Positions 1 through 7,206 of a stretch of DNA of 9,239 nucleotides are shown here, one piece after another; the first letter of the stretch is position 1; the number at the start of each line of letters is the position of its first letter. Under the pieces are notes generated by a model. It was given only the letters and a program-made list of their open reading frames with translations, searched no databases and was not told where the DNA came from. This DNA is from Candidatus Poribacteria bacterium (GTDB lineage: Bacteria; Poribacteria; WGA-4E; WGA-3G): the NCBI GenBank assembly GCA_009845505.1, contig VXZL01000038.1:1-9239 (forward strand), given 5' to 3'. The translations under genes were made by a program, and so were the position numbers.

Positions 1-14
1 ACCCAAGAGTAAAA

Positions 15-692
15 ATGGGACTTGTCGCACTTTGGACCTTTGACAAAAACACCGTTCAAGGGAAAGACGTTGAAGATGTTTTCGGGAAAAATAGCGGAAC
101 CATTACTGGTAAACCCGCCCAAATCGACGGGTTTAGCAGTGAAGCTCTCAATTTTGACGGTGTTGTTGATTTGGTACGAATGGGTGAGGACATCTTCTTC
201 CCTTCTGTGACGATGGAGGCGGTTATTAAGCCCACCCTTGGTACACGAAATCCGATCTATGACAAATACAACTACGGCATTCAACTGCTTGATAACAATA
301 ATGTTGGCATCTGGATTCGAGCGGACACGGCAAACGCCGCAAAACATTGGCCCTCCGCTTATACACCGTTTCCTACGGATGGCGAGTGGCATCACGTCGT
401 TGGGGTTGTTGAGAACAAAAAGTCTGTCCGAATCTACCTCGATGGTGAATTAAAAAAGATGACTCCAGCACCTGATCAAATCAGTATCGCCTATGGTGCA
501 GCACACAAGCCGACCATTGCCTACACACAACACTTGGGCGGTATCTGGTACGCCGGGGGCATTGACGAAGTTGCCATTTTTGAAGGCGCGTTAAGTGATG
601 CCGATGTGAGAAAATTGCATACACTGGCGTTGGCAATTGAACCGACGGGAAAACTGGCGATAGCTTGGGGTGAACTCAAGACTAAAAATTAA
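15..692 (+). CDS. LamG / concanavalin A-like domain protein, possibly 5'-truncated
   Basis: This 225-residue frame has the pattern of a LamG-type jelly-roll domain. It opens with GLVALWTFD (residues 2-10), followed by the usual region of small and polar residues and a LNFDG strand (46-50). A DGEWHHVVGV strand lies at about 122-131, a YLDGE turn at 141-145, and the closing GGIDEVAIFEGALS strand at 181-194, the hallmark end of this fold. Such domains bind carbohydrate or other extracellular ligands and are usually exported. No signal peptide is present after the ATG at 15. The frame stays open upstream to the window edge (codons from base 3), so the true start and a leader may lie outside. A weak AAGAG five bases before the ATG leaves an internal start possible. 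The C-terminal tail GKLAIAWGELK (212-222) resembles tails I recall on poribacterial LamG proteins. The gene converges on the minus-strand toxin remnant. Specific ligand unknown. Confidence 0.8.
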   Translation: MGLVALWTFDKNTVQGKDVEDVFGKNSGTITGKPAQIDGFSSEALNFDGVVDLVRMGEDIFFPSVTMEAVIKPTLGTRNPIYDKYNYGIQLLDNNNVGIWIRADTANAAKHWPSAYTPFPTDGEWHHVVGVVENKKSVRIYLDGELKKMTPAPDQISIAYGAAHKPTIAYTQHLGGIWYAGGIDEVAIFEGALSDADVRKLHTLALAIEPTGKLAIAWGELKTKN

Positions 693-791
693 GGTGCCAC
701 AGAGAAAGTGAATCGCAAGTTTCCTTGAGGAAGGACGCACTTAAGGAGTCATTACTTACGTTGTAAATAAATTGCCTTTCTCCCATCTATG

Positions 792-1046
792 CTAATAAAC
801 GCTGCTTCGATGGCCGACTTCGAGAACAGTGATCTCTCTTGTTTGCCGATTGAAGGTATAGATTACTCGGTAATCATTGACACGTAAACTGAACTTTCCT
901 CTATGTCGTCCTCGGAGAGCTCTGTGGCGATGTTTATCTCAGTTTTCGCATAATACTTTTAGCCTGTCAAGAATTTGCTGTTCAATCGTCGCATCTAAAC
1001 GGGCAAAGTCACCTTCCGCTTTTGGGATAATTTCCAGACGATACAT
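792..1046 (-). pseudogene. RelE/ParE-family toxin, interrupted by in-frame TGA
   Basis: Read on the minus strand, an 85-codon frame runs from ATG (1046-1044) to TAG (794-792). It begins MYRLEIIPKAEGDFARLD, the usual opening of RelE/ParE toxins. The second half carries the family core: a basic stretch rich in H, R and K (residues 37-51), then LRVNDYRVIY (54-63), a beta hairpin, and ITVLEVGHRSSVY (72-84). The frame is intact except for TGA at codon 36 (bases 941-939), just after CEN, where a single TGG-to-TGA change is the simplest explanation. Without the residues after codon 36 the peptide lacks the whole toxin core, so the product is expected to be inactive. RelE members cut mRNA at the ribosome and ParE members poison gyrase; which type this was cannot be told. 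The start overlaps the stop of the upstream antitoxin-like gene (TAATG), as in translationally coupled toxin-antitoxin pairs. A sequencing error is an alternative. Confidence 0.8.
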
Positions 1047-1741
1047 TACCACTTCAGCCCTAATTCTTTTGCAACTTCCTTGATCGGGATTAATTCAGCG
1101 GTTCCTGCTTCAACCTCTGCAACGCTTCGCTCCAACCTTTCAGCTACCTCTGGGCGCAACTCCAACCCTTCATCGGGGTCATAGTCATAATCTTCAAGAA
1201 ACTGTTCTAACTCCAGATAATAGACGAAAAAATCAAGGAATTCTGATTTCAATTGTTCCGCTGCGGCAGCCGTTGGTGCCACCTTCTGCAACTTAACAAT
1301 CCGCTCCCGTGCAGCAAAAAGTCCCCAATTCGCAAAGGTCTCCATCAACGCACGGAACCCGTCATCGGATAACGCCGATACCTGTATTTCTGGTTGCGGA
1401 TCGGTGAGTAAAGGCTTGTCGCTCATCCGTCGCGCGATACGTCCTATAGGCGAGGTTTTGCGTGCGGCTTCCACAACTGCCACGCGTCGCTGTAGGGGAG
1501 CAAATCTATCAGAGGCACGCAGTATTGAAAGCAGGTCTTCTTCACGTTCCTCTAACTCAAATGCCAGCCCGCAATAGCCTTCATAAAATTCACGGAACTC
1601 AGCTTCCAGTGCATCCCGATCGGCGTTCTCAGCAAGCAAAGACACAAGTCGTTCCCGCGCCTCAAAGAGCGCACGGTCTACCATTGGTGTCAGCCAAGTG
1701 CTAAATTGCGCGTGGCTCATACCTGTTATATCGTGTTTCAT
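1046..1741 (-). CDS. Antitoxin-like protein with duplicated N-terminal helical domain
   Basis: This 231-residue, highly charged, mostly helical protein has no signal peptide or membrane segment. Its last 40 residues look like the toxin-binding tail of RelE/ParE-partner antitoxins: a RPEVAERLERS helix (196-206), then EVEAGTAELIPIKEV (209-223). Fused in front are two related blocks, about 8-69 and 124-186. They share xLFxARERxVxL, then E-F-x-x-F/Y, then an acidic end (EEREED versus LEDYD). The linker between them (about 77-110) is basic. I do not recognise the repeated domain; it may bind DNA or mediate dimerisation. The start at 1741 is supported by AAGGAGA at 1753-1747, which directly follows the recG stop, leaving only 12 bases between the genes and implying co-transcription. 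The stop overlaps the toxin start by one base. Antitoxin function is inferred from the tail and the neighbour. At 231 residues it is much longer than the usual 70-100. Confidence 0.7.
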   Translation of the reverse strand: MKHDITGMSHAQFSTWLTPMVDRALFEARERLVSLLAENADRDALEAEFREFYEGYCGLAFELEEREEDLLSILRASDRFAPLQRRVAVVEAARKTSPIGRIARRMSDKPLLTDPQPEIQVSALSDDGFRALMETFANWGLFAARERIVKLQKVAPTAAAAEQLKSEFLDFFVYYLELEQFLEDYDYDPDEGLELRPEVAERLERSVAEVEAGTAELIPIKEVAKELGLKW

Positions 1742-1746
1742 TGGAT

Positions 1747-1753
1747 TCTCCTT
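1747..1753 (-). promoter_or_regulatory. Shine-Dalgarno site of the antitoxin-like gene
   Basis: The minus strand reads AAGGAGA five bases before ATG 1741, and it directly follows the recG TAG stop (1756-1754). Terminating ribosomes would sit on this site, so translation of the downstream gene is probably coupled to recG. Confidence 0.7.
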
Positions 1754-4498
1754 CTAACCGACCGATGCAATCTCCAAGTTGTCTTTCCAATGTTTCTGTA
1801 GCATCCGCTTCAGTAATTGGTGCTGCTGCGCGTCCAGTCGTGGATCCGCTTTGATTAATGATTCTGCCTCTTTTTTTGCGGCTTCCAAAAGTGAGGCGTC
1901 CTGGATAATATTCGCAATCTTGAAATTCGGAATACCCGATTGGCGGGTGCCGAAGAACTCACCCGGTCCGCGGATATTCAAGTCTGCCTCCGCAATCTGA
2001 AAGCCGTTGTTTGTCCGAATCATCGCTTGAATCCGCTGATAGGAATCATCGCCTCTCGGCGAAGCGACAAGATAACACGCCGATTGATGCTTACCACGTC
2101 CAACGCGCCCGCGCAGTTGATGCAACTGTGAGAGTCCAAACCGCTCGGCATTCTCAATCGCCATCAACGTCGCGTTCGGCACATCAATACCCACCTCGAT
2201 TACCGTTGTTGAGACGAGGATATCGATGTGTCTGTCCTTGAATCTTGCCATGACCTCCTGTTTCTCAATGGATTTCATCTGTCCATGCAGCAAACCCACA
2301 CGTAAGTCTGGAAACACGTCGTTCTGGAGATGCGATGCCATTTCTGTTGCGGCTTTGAGTTCTTCCAGTTTTTCCGACTCTTCAACGAGCGGGTAAACAA
2401 CATAAGCTTGCCTGCCACGCTGGATCTCTTTCCGAAGCGTCGTATATAACTTTTCCCGATCATTCTCCTTTATCCAACGCGTCCGAATCTGCTGTCTACC
2501 GGGTGGCATTTCATCGATGACAGATACATTTAAATCCCCGTAGAGCGTCAAGGCGAGTGTTCTCGGAATTGGTGTCGCTGTCATGACGAGGACATCGGGC
2601 GACGGGGCAGCTGTATCAAGATGCTTCTGTGCTTCAGTCGCAGATTGCGCTTTGTTACGGAGCGTTGCGCGTTGCATCACACCGAATCGGTGTTGTTCGT
2701 CGATGATAACGAGTCCAAGTTTATGGAAATCTACGCCTTCTTGTATCAAAGCCTGTGTCCCGACGATGAGGTCTGCAGTGCCGTTAGCAATCGCCGCCAG
2801 TGCTTCTTCACGCTCCGCTTTGGGGAGGTCGCTTTTCAGAAGTACAACGTTTATTTTTCGTTTATCCTGTTGCTCTGTTTCTATGGACACATCGCGATGC
2901 ATATCCTTGAACATATCAGAGAGGTTGTAATAGTGCTGCTCGGCGAGGATTTCAGTCGGCACCATCAGGGCACCTTGGTACCCATTTTCGATAGCACACA
3001 GGAGTGCCATCGCTGCGACAACAGTTTTCCCCGAGCCGACATCCCCTTGGATGAGTCGATTCATCACCTTTTTTTGCTGCATATCGTTCAGGATTTCTCT
3101 GAAAACCCGTTTTTGGGCACCCGTCAACTCGTAAGGCAGCGAAGCCGTGAAATCCGATAATAGAGAGGGCGAGGTGTTTCCCGAATCCATTCCAACCCGA
3201 AATGCAATACCCGCTTCCAAGGTCTTTCGCTCTTTTTTCATCTCCATTCCGGCACTCAGAAGGAAAAATTCTTCAAAAGCCAACCGTTTTTGTGCAGCTT
3301 CTTGGTGTGCCTCTGATGTTGGAAAATGGATCTCGTTGATGGCGAGTTGTCGGTCGATTAAACCTTGTCGTTTGCGGAGTTCGAGCGGTAGGATTTCAGG
3401 AATCTCTTGCCCGTATGCGTCAAGAGCCGTCCGCATCCATGTACGCAACATTTTTGCCGTCAGTTTCGCCGTGAGTGCATATTTCGGCACAATCCGTTTC
3501 GTGTGAATCAGGTTGTCTTCCTCGAATAATTCAAACTCGTAGTCAGTCGCTTGGATTTCGTTATAACGGCGCGAGAACTTACCACTGACGACCACTTCAG
3601 TATCCACGGGCAGTAGGGACTTCATAATACCGATACGCCGACCGAAATTAACGAGGACGGCTACCCCGGTCCCATCGTAAATTGAGATCTTACCGATGCG
3701 TTTGCCCTTCGCTGTCGGAGACGACGTGTGGTTAACGACCTTACCCTGAATCGTCTCCGGTTCGTCATCTTTAGTTCTTCCGACCCTATAAATCTCCACT
3801 GTCTTGGAACGATCGATGTAGTCACGGGGGTAGTATGCCAGCAGTTCGCCAACGGTTTGGAGGTTAAGTTCTGACAGAAGCATTGCCGCACGGCGGGGGC
3901 CGATCCCTTTGAGATACTGCAGCGATTCGGATAAGAAATCGAGCAAGCTCAGATCTGTTGAAACGGGAATATCTGAGATTGGGACGGATGCCGTCGGTTT
4001 TTCTGTAGCGGTGTTTTGGGTTTGTGTGGGAGGAACCTCTGCGTCTTGGAAGAGTGGTAGTGTCTCTTTGCGTGCCCTCTGCGTTGTGCGTTCCGTTGTT
4101 GGTTCCTGCTTGGGAGACGCGCTGTCCGATCGGTTCACTTTCTCTTGAAAGAGCGGCAGCGACGCTGTTTGTGCCTTTTTTCTCCTTGTGGGATGGGTTT
4201 CTAACCTCGAATGGGTTTGTTGCTTGTGTCCGAGTGCCGTGTCAATACGTTTTGTTGCTTCTTCAAGCGTGCGTTGTCGTTCAATTGGCGAAGCACTTGT
4301 GTAATTTTTAAAGAGGTCGGCTAAGTTATGCAGGACCTCTTTTTCAGTTACTGCTAAGTCAAGGGCATCTCCATTTTTTACCCACAACTGGACATAACTT
4401 CCTAACCCGTTGACAACGACATCGTCTTGGCACCCTTTTCGGCGTTCTTGTTGGAAGGGACGGCGGATGGTGTTAAGAATTGTTGTGAAATTATTCAT
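1754..4498 (-). CDS. recG: ATP-dependent DNA helicase RecG with long N-terminal extension
   Basis: RecG is a cytoplasmic branched-DNA translocase that remodels stalled forks and Holliday junctions. At 914 residues this one exceeds the 693 of E. coli RecG. The conserved body starts near residue 190 with a helix-hairpin-helix-like LKGIGPRRAAMLLSELNL segment, followed by the wedge/OB region (about 225-330). The helicase core has Walker A GDVGSGKT (485-492), DEQH (600-603), TATP (640-643), LHGQM (737-741) and QLRGRVGRG (794-802). The C-terminal TRG-type motif lies at about 838-855 (DLNIRGPGEFFGTRQSG). The first 90 residues (QDDVVVNGL and following helices) resemble the extra N-terminal domain of long RecGs in other phyla. 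Residues 95-180 are a low-complexity linker containing two LPLFQ motifs (114-118 and 147-151). Core insertions occur near 531-548 and 614-634. No strong ribosome binding site precedes ATG 4498, but the conserved N-terminal domain needs this start. It is first in a likely operon with the antitoxin-like gene. Confidence 0.97.
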   Translation of the reverse strand: MNNFTTILNTIRRPFQQERRKGCQDDVVVNGLGSYVQLWVKNGDALDLAVTEKEVLHNLADLFKNYTSASPIERQRTLEEATKRIDTALGHKQQTHSRLETHPTRRKKAQTASLPLFQEKVNRSDSASPKQEPTTERTTQRARKETLPLFQDAEVPPTQTQNTATEKPTASVPISDIPVSTDLSLLDFLSESLQYLKGIGPRRAAMLLSELNLQTVGELLAYYPRDYIDRSKTVEIYRVGRTKDDEPETIQGKVVNHTSSPTAKGKRIGKISIYDGTGVAVLVNFGRRIGIMKSLLPVDTEVVVSGKFSRRYNEIQATDYEFELFEEDNLIHTKRIVPKYALTAKLTAKMLRTWMRTALDAYGQEIPEILPLELRKRQGLIDRQLAINEIHFPTSEAHQEAAQKRLAFEEFFLLSAGMEMKKERKTLEAGIAFRVGMDSGNTSPSLLSDFTASLPYELTGAQKRVFREILNDMQQKKVMNRLIQGDVGSGKTVVAAMALLCAIENGYQGALMVPTEILAEQHYYNLSDMFKDMHRDVSIETEQQDKRKINVVLLKSDLPKAEREEALAAIANGTADLIVGTQALIQEGVDFHKLGLVIIDEQHRFGVMQRATLRNKAQSATEAQKHLDTAAPSPDVLVMTATPIPRTLALTLYGDLNVSVIDEMPPGRQQIRTRWIKENDREKLYTTLRKEIQRGRQAYVVYPLVEESEKLEELKAATEMASHLQNDVFPDLRVGLLHGQMKSIEKQEVMARFKDRHIDILVSTTVIEVGIDVPNATLMAIENAERFGLSQLHQLRGRVGRGKHQSACYLVASPRGDDSYQRIQAMIRTNNGFQIAEADLNIRGPGEFFGTRQSGIPNFKIANIIQDASLLEAAKKEAESLIKADPRLDAQQHQLLKRMLQKHWKDNLEIASVG

Positions 4499-4523
4499 AT
4501 CATATTAGACGCAAATTCAGCAA

Positions 4524-4538
4524 AAACGTTGAACGTTT
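4524..4538. promoter_or_regulatory. 15-bp perfect palindrome, candidate operator
   Basis: AAACGTT-G-AACGTTT is an exact inverted repeat of 7-base arms around one base. It lies between the divergent recG and dioxygenase genes, 14 bases upstream of the dioxygenase -35 hexamer. Its centre, at about -57 from the predicted transcription start, suits an activator or a regulator acting on both genes. The site is seen directly; the regulatory role is inferred. Confidence 0.4.
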
Positions 4539-4552
4539 GTAGCAAAATAGGG

Positions 4553-4581
4553 TTGACGCAACATCGTAAATCGCCTATAAT
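4553..4581 (+). promoter_or_regulatory. Sigma-70 type promoter of the dioxygenase gene
   Basis: TTGACG (4553-4558) and a perfect TATAAT (4576-4581) are separated by exactly 17 bases, matching 11 of 12 consensus positions. Transcription should start near 4588, giving a leader of about 60 bases before ATG 4651. This argues against translation starting at TTG 4591, which would leave almost no leader. Confidence 0.85.
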
Positions 4582-4635
4582 CTTCTTCAGTTGACGGACT
4601 CGCGATATTTGGCATGTAATTCTTTCCAGTTCATG

Positions 4636-4643
4636 AAAAGGAG
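4636..4643 (+). promoter_or_regulatory. Shine-Dalgarno site deciding the dioxygenase start
   Basis: AAAAGGAG ends seven bases before ATG 4651. The earlier in-frame codons TTG 4591 and ATG 4633 have no such site, so 4651 is preferred. Confidence 0.8.
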
Positions 4644-4650
4644 CGACACT

Positions 4651-5487
4651 ATGCTATCTCCATATTTGACGGATGTCCAACAGAAAGAGTGGCAGAAAGA
4701 GGGGTTTCTGATTATTAAAAACGTCCTCTCGCCTGAAGAGATTCAAACGCTTTTAGGATCTGTAGATTCTGTGATTGAAACCTACGTCCAAGAGACCCCG
4801 AGCTTACAAGGCAATAATCGGTTCGGAAAAGGGGCTTATACAATCATCCGCGCAATTGAGCGGACGGATGCGCTTGACCCACTCACTGACCATCCACGCA
4901 CCTTCGGTACGATCCTCTCGTTGATGGGGCCCTATCTTCAGATTATGGGAACGCAGATCTACGTCCGACACCCAGATGTAGATGCTTTGATGGGGTTTCA
5001 TACAGATGCTGGACCCTCGCTCCAACGGATTCATCCGCATGAAGACAGTTTACCCCTGCAATTTAAAATCCAGTTTTTCTTAACCGATTTGACTGAACCC
5101 AACCAAGGAAATTTTATGTGTGTACCCGGTAGCCATAAGGTCCCGTTCCCTGAAAGTAGGTTTGAGAAAGGCGAATATCCTGAAGGGGCTATTCAAGTCC
5201 TTGCAGAAGCAGGAGATGCCGTCATCTTTCCTTGGGCTATGTGGCACGGGGTCGGACCGAATCGGACGGAACGTATCCGCAAAAGCGTCACCTTCCGTTA
5301 TGGACAGATGTGGAGCCGTCCTTACGATTACGATAAACTGCCCGCCGATGTACTCACACGAATGACACCACGCCGCCGCAGATTGTTTGGCGATATGGGT
5401 GAGGACCATCATCCAACCGATTACTTCAAACCCCACGATCAACTTGAAATGATTTACGGGGACGACTGGCATGTACCGCTCCCGTGA
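4651..5487 (+). CDS. Phytanoyl-CoA dioxygenase (PhyH) family protein
   Basis: This 278-residue cytoplasmic protein belongs to the PhyH branch of Fe(II)/2-oxoglutarate oxygenases, which hydroxylate small molecules with oxygen and 2-oxoglutarate. The iron triad is visible: H117-T-D119 within GFHTDAGPS, and H199 within MWHGVGPNRTER. Arginine 208 or 210 is placed to bind 2-oxoglutarate. The family pattern GNFMCVPGSHKVPF (about 155-168) and AGDAVIFPWAMWHG (187-200) is intact. The N-terminus (LTDVQQKEWQKEGFLIIKNVLSPEEI) is the usual PhyH opening, which supports the start at 4651 over the longer TTG frame. The gene is monocistronic, has its own strong promoter, ends in TGA, and converges with the phosphoesterase gene 62 bases downstream. 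Substrate unknown: this family is large and diverse, and marine bacteria of this type carry many paralogs. Confidence 0.92.
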   Translation: MLSPYLTDVQQKEWQKEGFLIIKNVLSPEEIQTLLGSVDSVIETYVQETPSLQGNNRFGKGAYTIIRAIERTDALDPLTDHPRTFGTILSLMGPYLQIMGTQIYVRHPDVDALMGFHTDAGPSLQRIHPHEDSLPLQFKIQFFLTDLTEPNQGNFMCVPGSHKVPFPESRFEKGEYPEGAIQVLAEAGDAVIFPWAMWHGVGPNRTERIRKSVTFRYGQMWSRPYDYDKLPADVLTRMTPRRRRLFGDMGEDHHPTDYFKPHDQLEMIYGDDWHVPLP

Positions 5488-5513
5488 GGGCACCTCTTGT
5501 GGGTGTGTTCGGA

Positions 5514-5533
5514 AACTCACTATGATAGTGGTT
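5514..5533. terminator. Possible bidirectional hairpin between convergent genes
   Basis: AAC-(T)-CACTA-TGA-TAGTG-GTT can form an 8-bp stem with one bulged base and a 3-base loop. It sits between two convergent stop codons, where a shared terminator is expected. There is no T-tract on either strand, so the call is weak. Confidence 0.3.
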
Positions 5534-5549
5534 GAATACTGAGACTGGG

Positions 5550-7184
5550 CTAATGCACTCGGATGATGCGGCGTCCTGTGAAAGTTTGACCAAACATATC
5601 AGTTGTACGGACGTAGATAACATGCGTTCCTTTTCGGACATTCACTGGGAGTTTCGTTTGCCAGATATGCGTTGATTTTACAATTCCGCTAAGTGCTTGC
5701 CCCCTTTGTGGCAGTTCACCCTCTTCCTTTAACTGAGACTTCAGGGTTTCTCGAAGCGCGGTATGCAATCTCCGCTCAAGGTGGTTCGTATCGTCCCGTG
5801 CCTTGAGTGCTTTATAGTAGGGATCTTCCTGAGGCGTATAGGTCATTGGTCTCCATTCCCCAACTTCGCCCAAACGAATTTCAACTGTTGAGCGTTTGGT
5901 GCCGCCAAAAACGTTAACGATGACATCTGTTTCGCCAGTTTCTGTTGACGCAACTTCCCAGGGTGCCCAGATATTCATCTGATAATCCACTGGACGACGG
6001 GCGGCTTTAAATCGAATTGAATACTGATTTCCACTGAATGTGAAGATGCCGTATCCGTTAGGTGCACCATCTCGCATGGTTGTGTGTGGAATCCCGATTT
6101 CATCAAGCGTGCCCCGCCACCAAGACCCTGATGTGGTTGCATGATTGTGGTGATGATGTGAATCGTTTCCGTGCCAACCGTGCTCCGGTCCGACGAAGTC
6201 ATCCCGTTGGAAGTGCGTGTGTGCTGACAAGGATAACGTATAGGGTCGATCGCCGAGTAGATTCATCAATTGCTTCACATCACGCATCTCGGTCAACGGG
6301 ATATGTAGGGATACAACAACAAGCTGATCTTTCGGCACAAAAGCAAGGTCGTTTCGCACGAATGTCAACTGCTGTTCTCCCACCTCACTCAAGTAGCGAG
6401 GGTTGTCTTCTTCATCGCGGTGAAAATACACATTGTCGATGTTGATGAAATGGATAGGTCCCCAGTCAAACGAATAGCACGCGGGCCCATAAACACGTTC
6501 AAATGTCTCATCGGCGTACCGATCATCCGTAGCAAGAAAGTTCATATCGTGATTACCGTGGACGTTGTACCACGGTATCCCAACGGTAGCCATCACTTCG
6601 TTAAGTGGGTGAAATAAATCTAAATCGTCGCCTACCAAATCACCAAGACTGATTCCGAACACCGCATCGATTCCAATAACTTCCTCAATCACATCATGTG
6701 CTAACCACTCAATCTCTTGCATATTATAGGGCTGTGTATCCCCGAAAACGAGTACCTTGAAGGTATCCGCTTCAGACTGTTCAGTGAGCGGAAAATCAAC
6801 TGATTCTGGTAGTGGACCCGTCGGTGCAATGCCGGCATACTTCAGTCCTTTAGGTGAACCGTGCGGTTTGTGAATGTAATAAAATTTTGGGAGACGATTT
6901 GCATCAACCGGGGTCATAAACCCACGGGGCTTAATCACAAAAAGGATGGTGTCATCACTGACTGAAAGCGAGTATTGCCCGTTAGCATCGGTTTGGACAA
7001 CATCCTGTCCATTGGAGACGCGAACCCCAGGCAGCCCCTTCTCGTTATCATCCTTCACTTGGTTTCTATTTGTATCCAGAAATACAGTACCCGTTGCGGT
7101 TAAATTTGCTGCTACACTGTTTCCAATTGCGTAAAAAATCAAAATGGCGATTAAAGCCACAAGTCTCCACTGCTTGTAAACCAT
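5550..7184 (-). CDS. Exported calcineurin-like metallophosphoesterase with SdrD-type N-terminal domain
   Basis: This 544-residue protein starts with a Sec signal peptide (basic KQWR, hydrophobic core to about residue 20, likely cleavage after SVAA, about 26) and has no lipobox. Residues 28-80 form an SdrD/carboxypeptidase-regulatory-like beta domain with an EF-hand-like calcium loop (DTNRNQVKDDNE, 37-48) and the GLPGVRV and TDANGQYSL strands. The metallophosphoesterase domain follows: GDTQ (148-151), GDLVGDD (181-187), GNHD (210-213), SLHIPL with H294, and AHTH (321-324). The first motif has Gln where many family members have His. A histidine-rich loop (HGWHGNDSHHHHNH, 335-348) and SGSWWRG (352-358) lead into a C-terminal beta domain to the end. 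It should act outside the cytoplasm on phosphate esters; the substrate is unknown. AAGGAGG lies six bases before ATG 7184. It is the last gene of the three-gene minus-strand set. Confidence 0.92.
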   Translation of the reverse strand: MVYKQWRLVALIAILIFYAIGNSVAANLTATGTVFLDTNRNQVKDDNEKGLPGVRVSNGQDVVQTDANGQYSLSVSDDTILFVIKPRGFMTPVDANRLPKFYYIHKPHGSPKGLKYAGIAPTGPLPESVDFPLTEQSEADTFKVLVFGDTQPYNMQEIEWLAHDVIEEVIGIDAVFGISLGDLVGDDLDLFHPLNEVMATVGIPWYNVHGNHDMNFLATDDRYADETFERVYGPACYSFDWGPIHFINIDNVYFHRDEEDNPRYLSEVGEQQLTFVRNDLAFVPKDQLVVVSLHIPLTEMRDVKQLMNLLGDRPYTLSLSAHTHFQRDDFVGPEHGWHGNDSHHHHNHATTSGSWWRGTLDEIGIPHTTMRDGAPNGYGIFTFSGNQYSIRFKAARRPVDYQMNIWAPWEVASTETGETDVIVNVFGGTKRSTVEIRLGEVGEWRPMTYTPQEDPYYKALKARDDTNHLERRLHTALRETLKSQLKEEGELPQRGQALSGIVKSTHIWQTKLPVNVRKGTHVIYVRTTDMFGQTFTGRRIIRVH

Positions 7185-7190
7185 GCGAAT

Positions 7191-7197
7191 CCTCCTT
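7191..7197 (-). promoter_or_regulatory. Consensus Shine-Dalgarno site of the phosphoesterase
   Basis: AAGGAGG sits six bases before ATG 7184, inside the 22-base gap after the dioxygenase stop. It fixes the start at the signal peptide and suggests strong translation within the operon. Confidence 0.85.
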
Positions 7198-7206
7198 GTA
7201 ATGGCA

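Noticed and set aside
722..735. TCCTT-GAGG-AAGGA hairpin between the LamG gene and the toxin remnant
   Set aside because: Only five base pairs and no T-tract on either strand, so it does not support a terminator call even though the genes converge here. The rest of 693-791 shows nothing else.
939..941. UGA read as tryptophan or selenocysteine in the toxin frame
   Set aside because: The first dioxygenase ends sensibly with TGA, so UGA acts as a stop here, and toxins of this family are not known as selenoproteins. A nonsense mutation or sequencing error is simpler.
877..1083. Plus-strand 68-codon frame opposite the toxin remnant
   Set aside because: The opposite strand shows clear RelE/ParE signatures; this frame has none.
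2583..3160. Plus-strand open frames of 115 and 179 codons inside recG
   Set aside because: They are antisense to the conserved helicase core, show no recognisable motifs, and reflect codon bias of the real gene.
4591..4650. 20-residue N-terminal extension of the first dioxygenase from TTG 4591
   Set aside because: It would start about three bases after the predicted transcription start with no ribosome binding site, whereas ATG 4651 has AAAAGGAG and begins at the conserved family N-terminus.
5490..5506. GCACC/GGTGT hairpin just after the first dioxygenase stop
   Set aside because: Short stem with a wobble pair, a 7-base loop and no T-tract.
5080..5520. Minus-strand 146-codon frame opposite the first dioxygenase
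   Set aside because: It is antisense to conserved PhyH motifs, with no ribosome binding site or domain signal.
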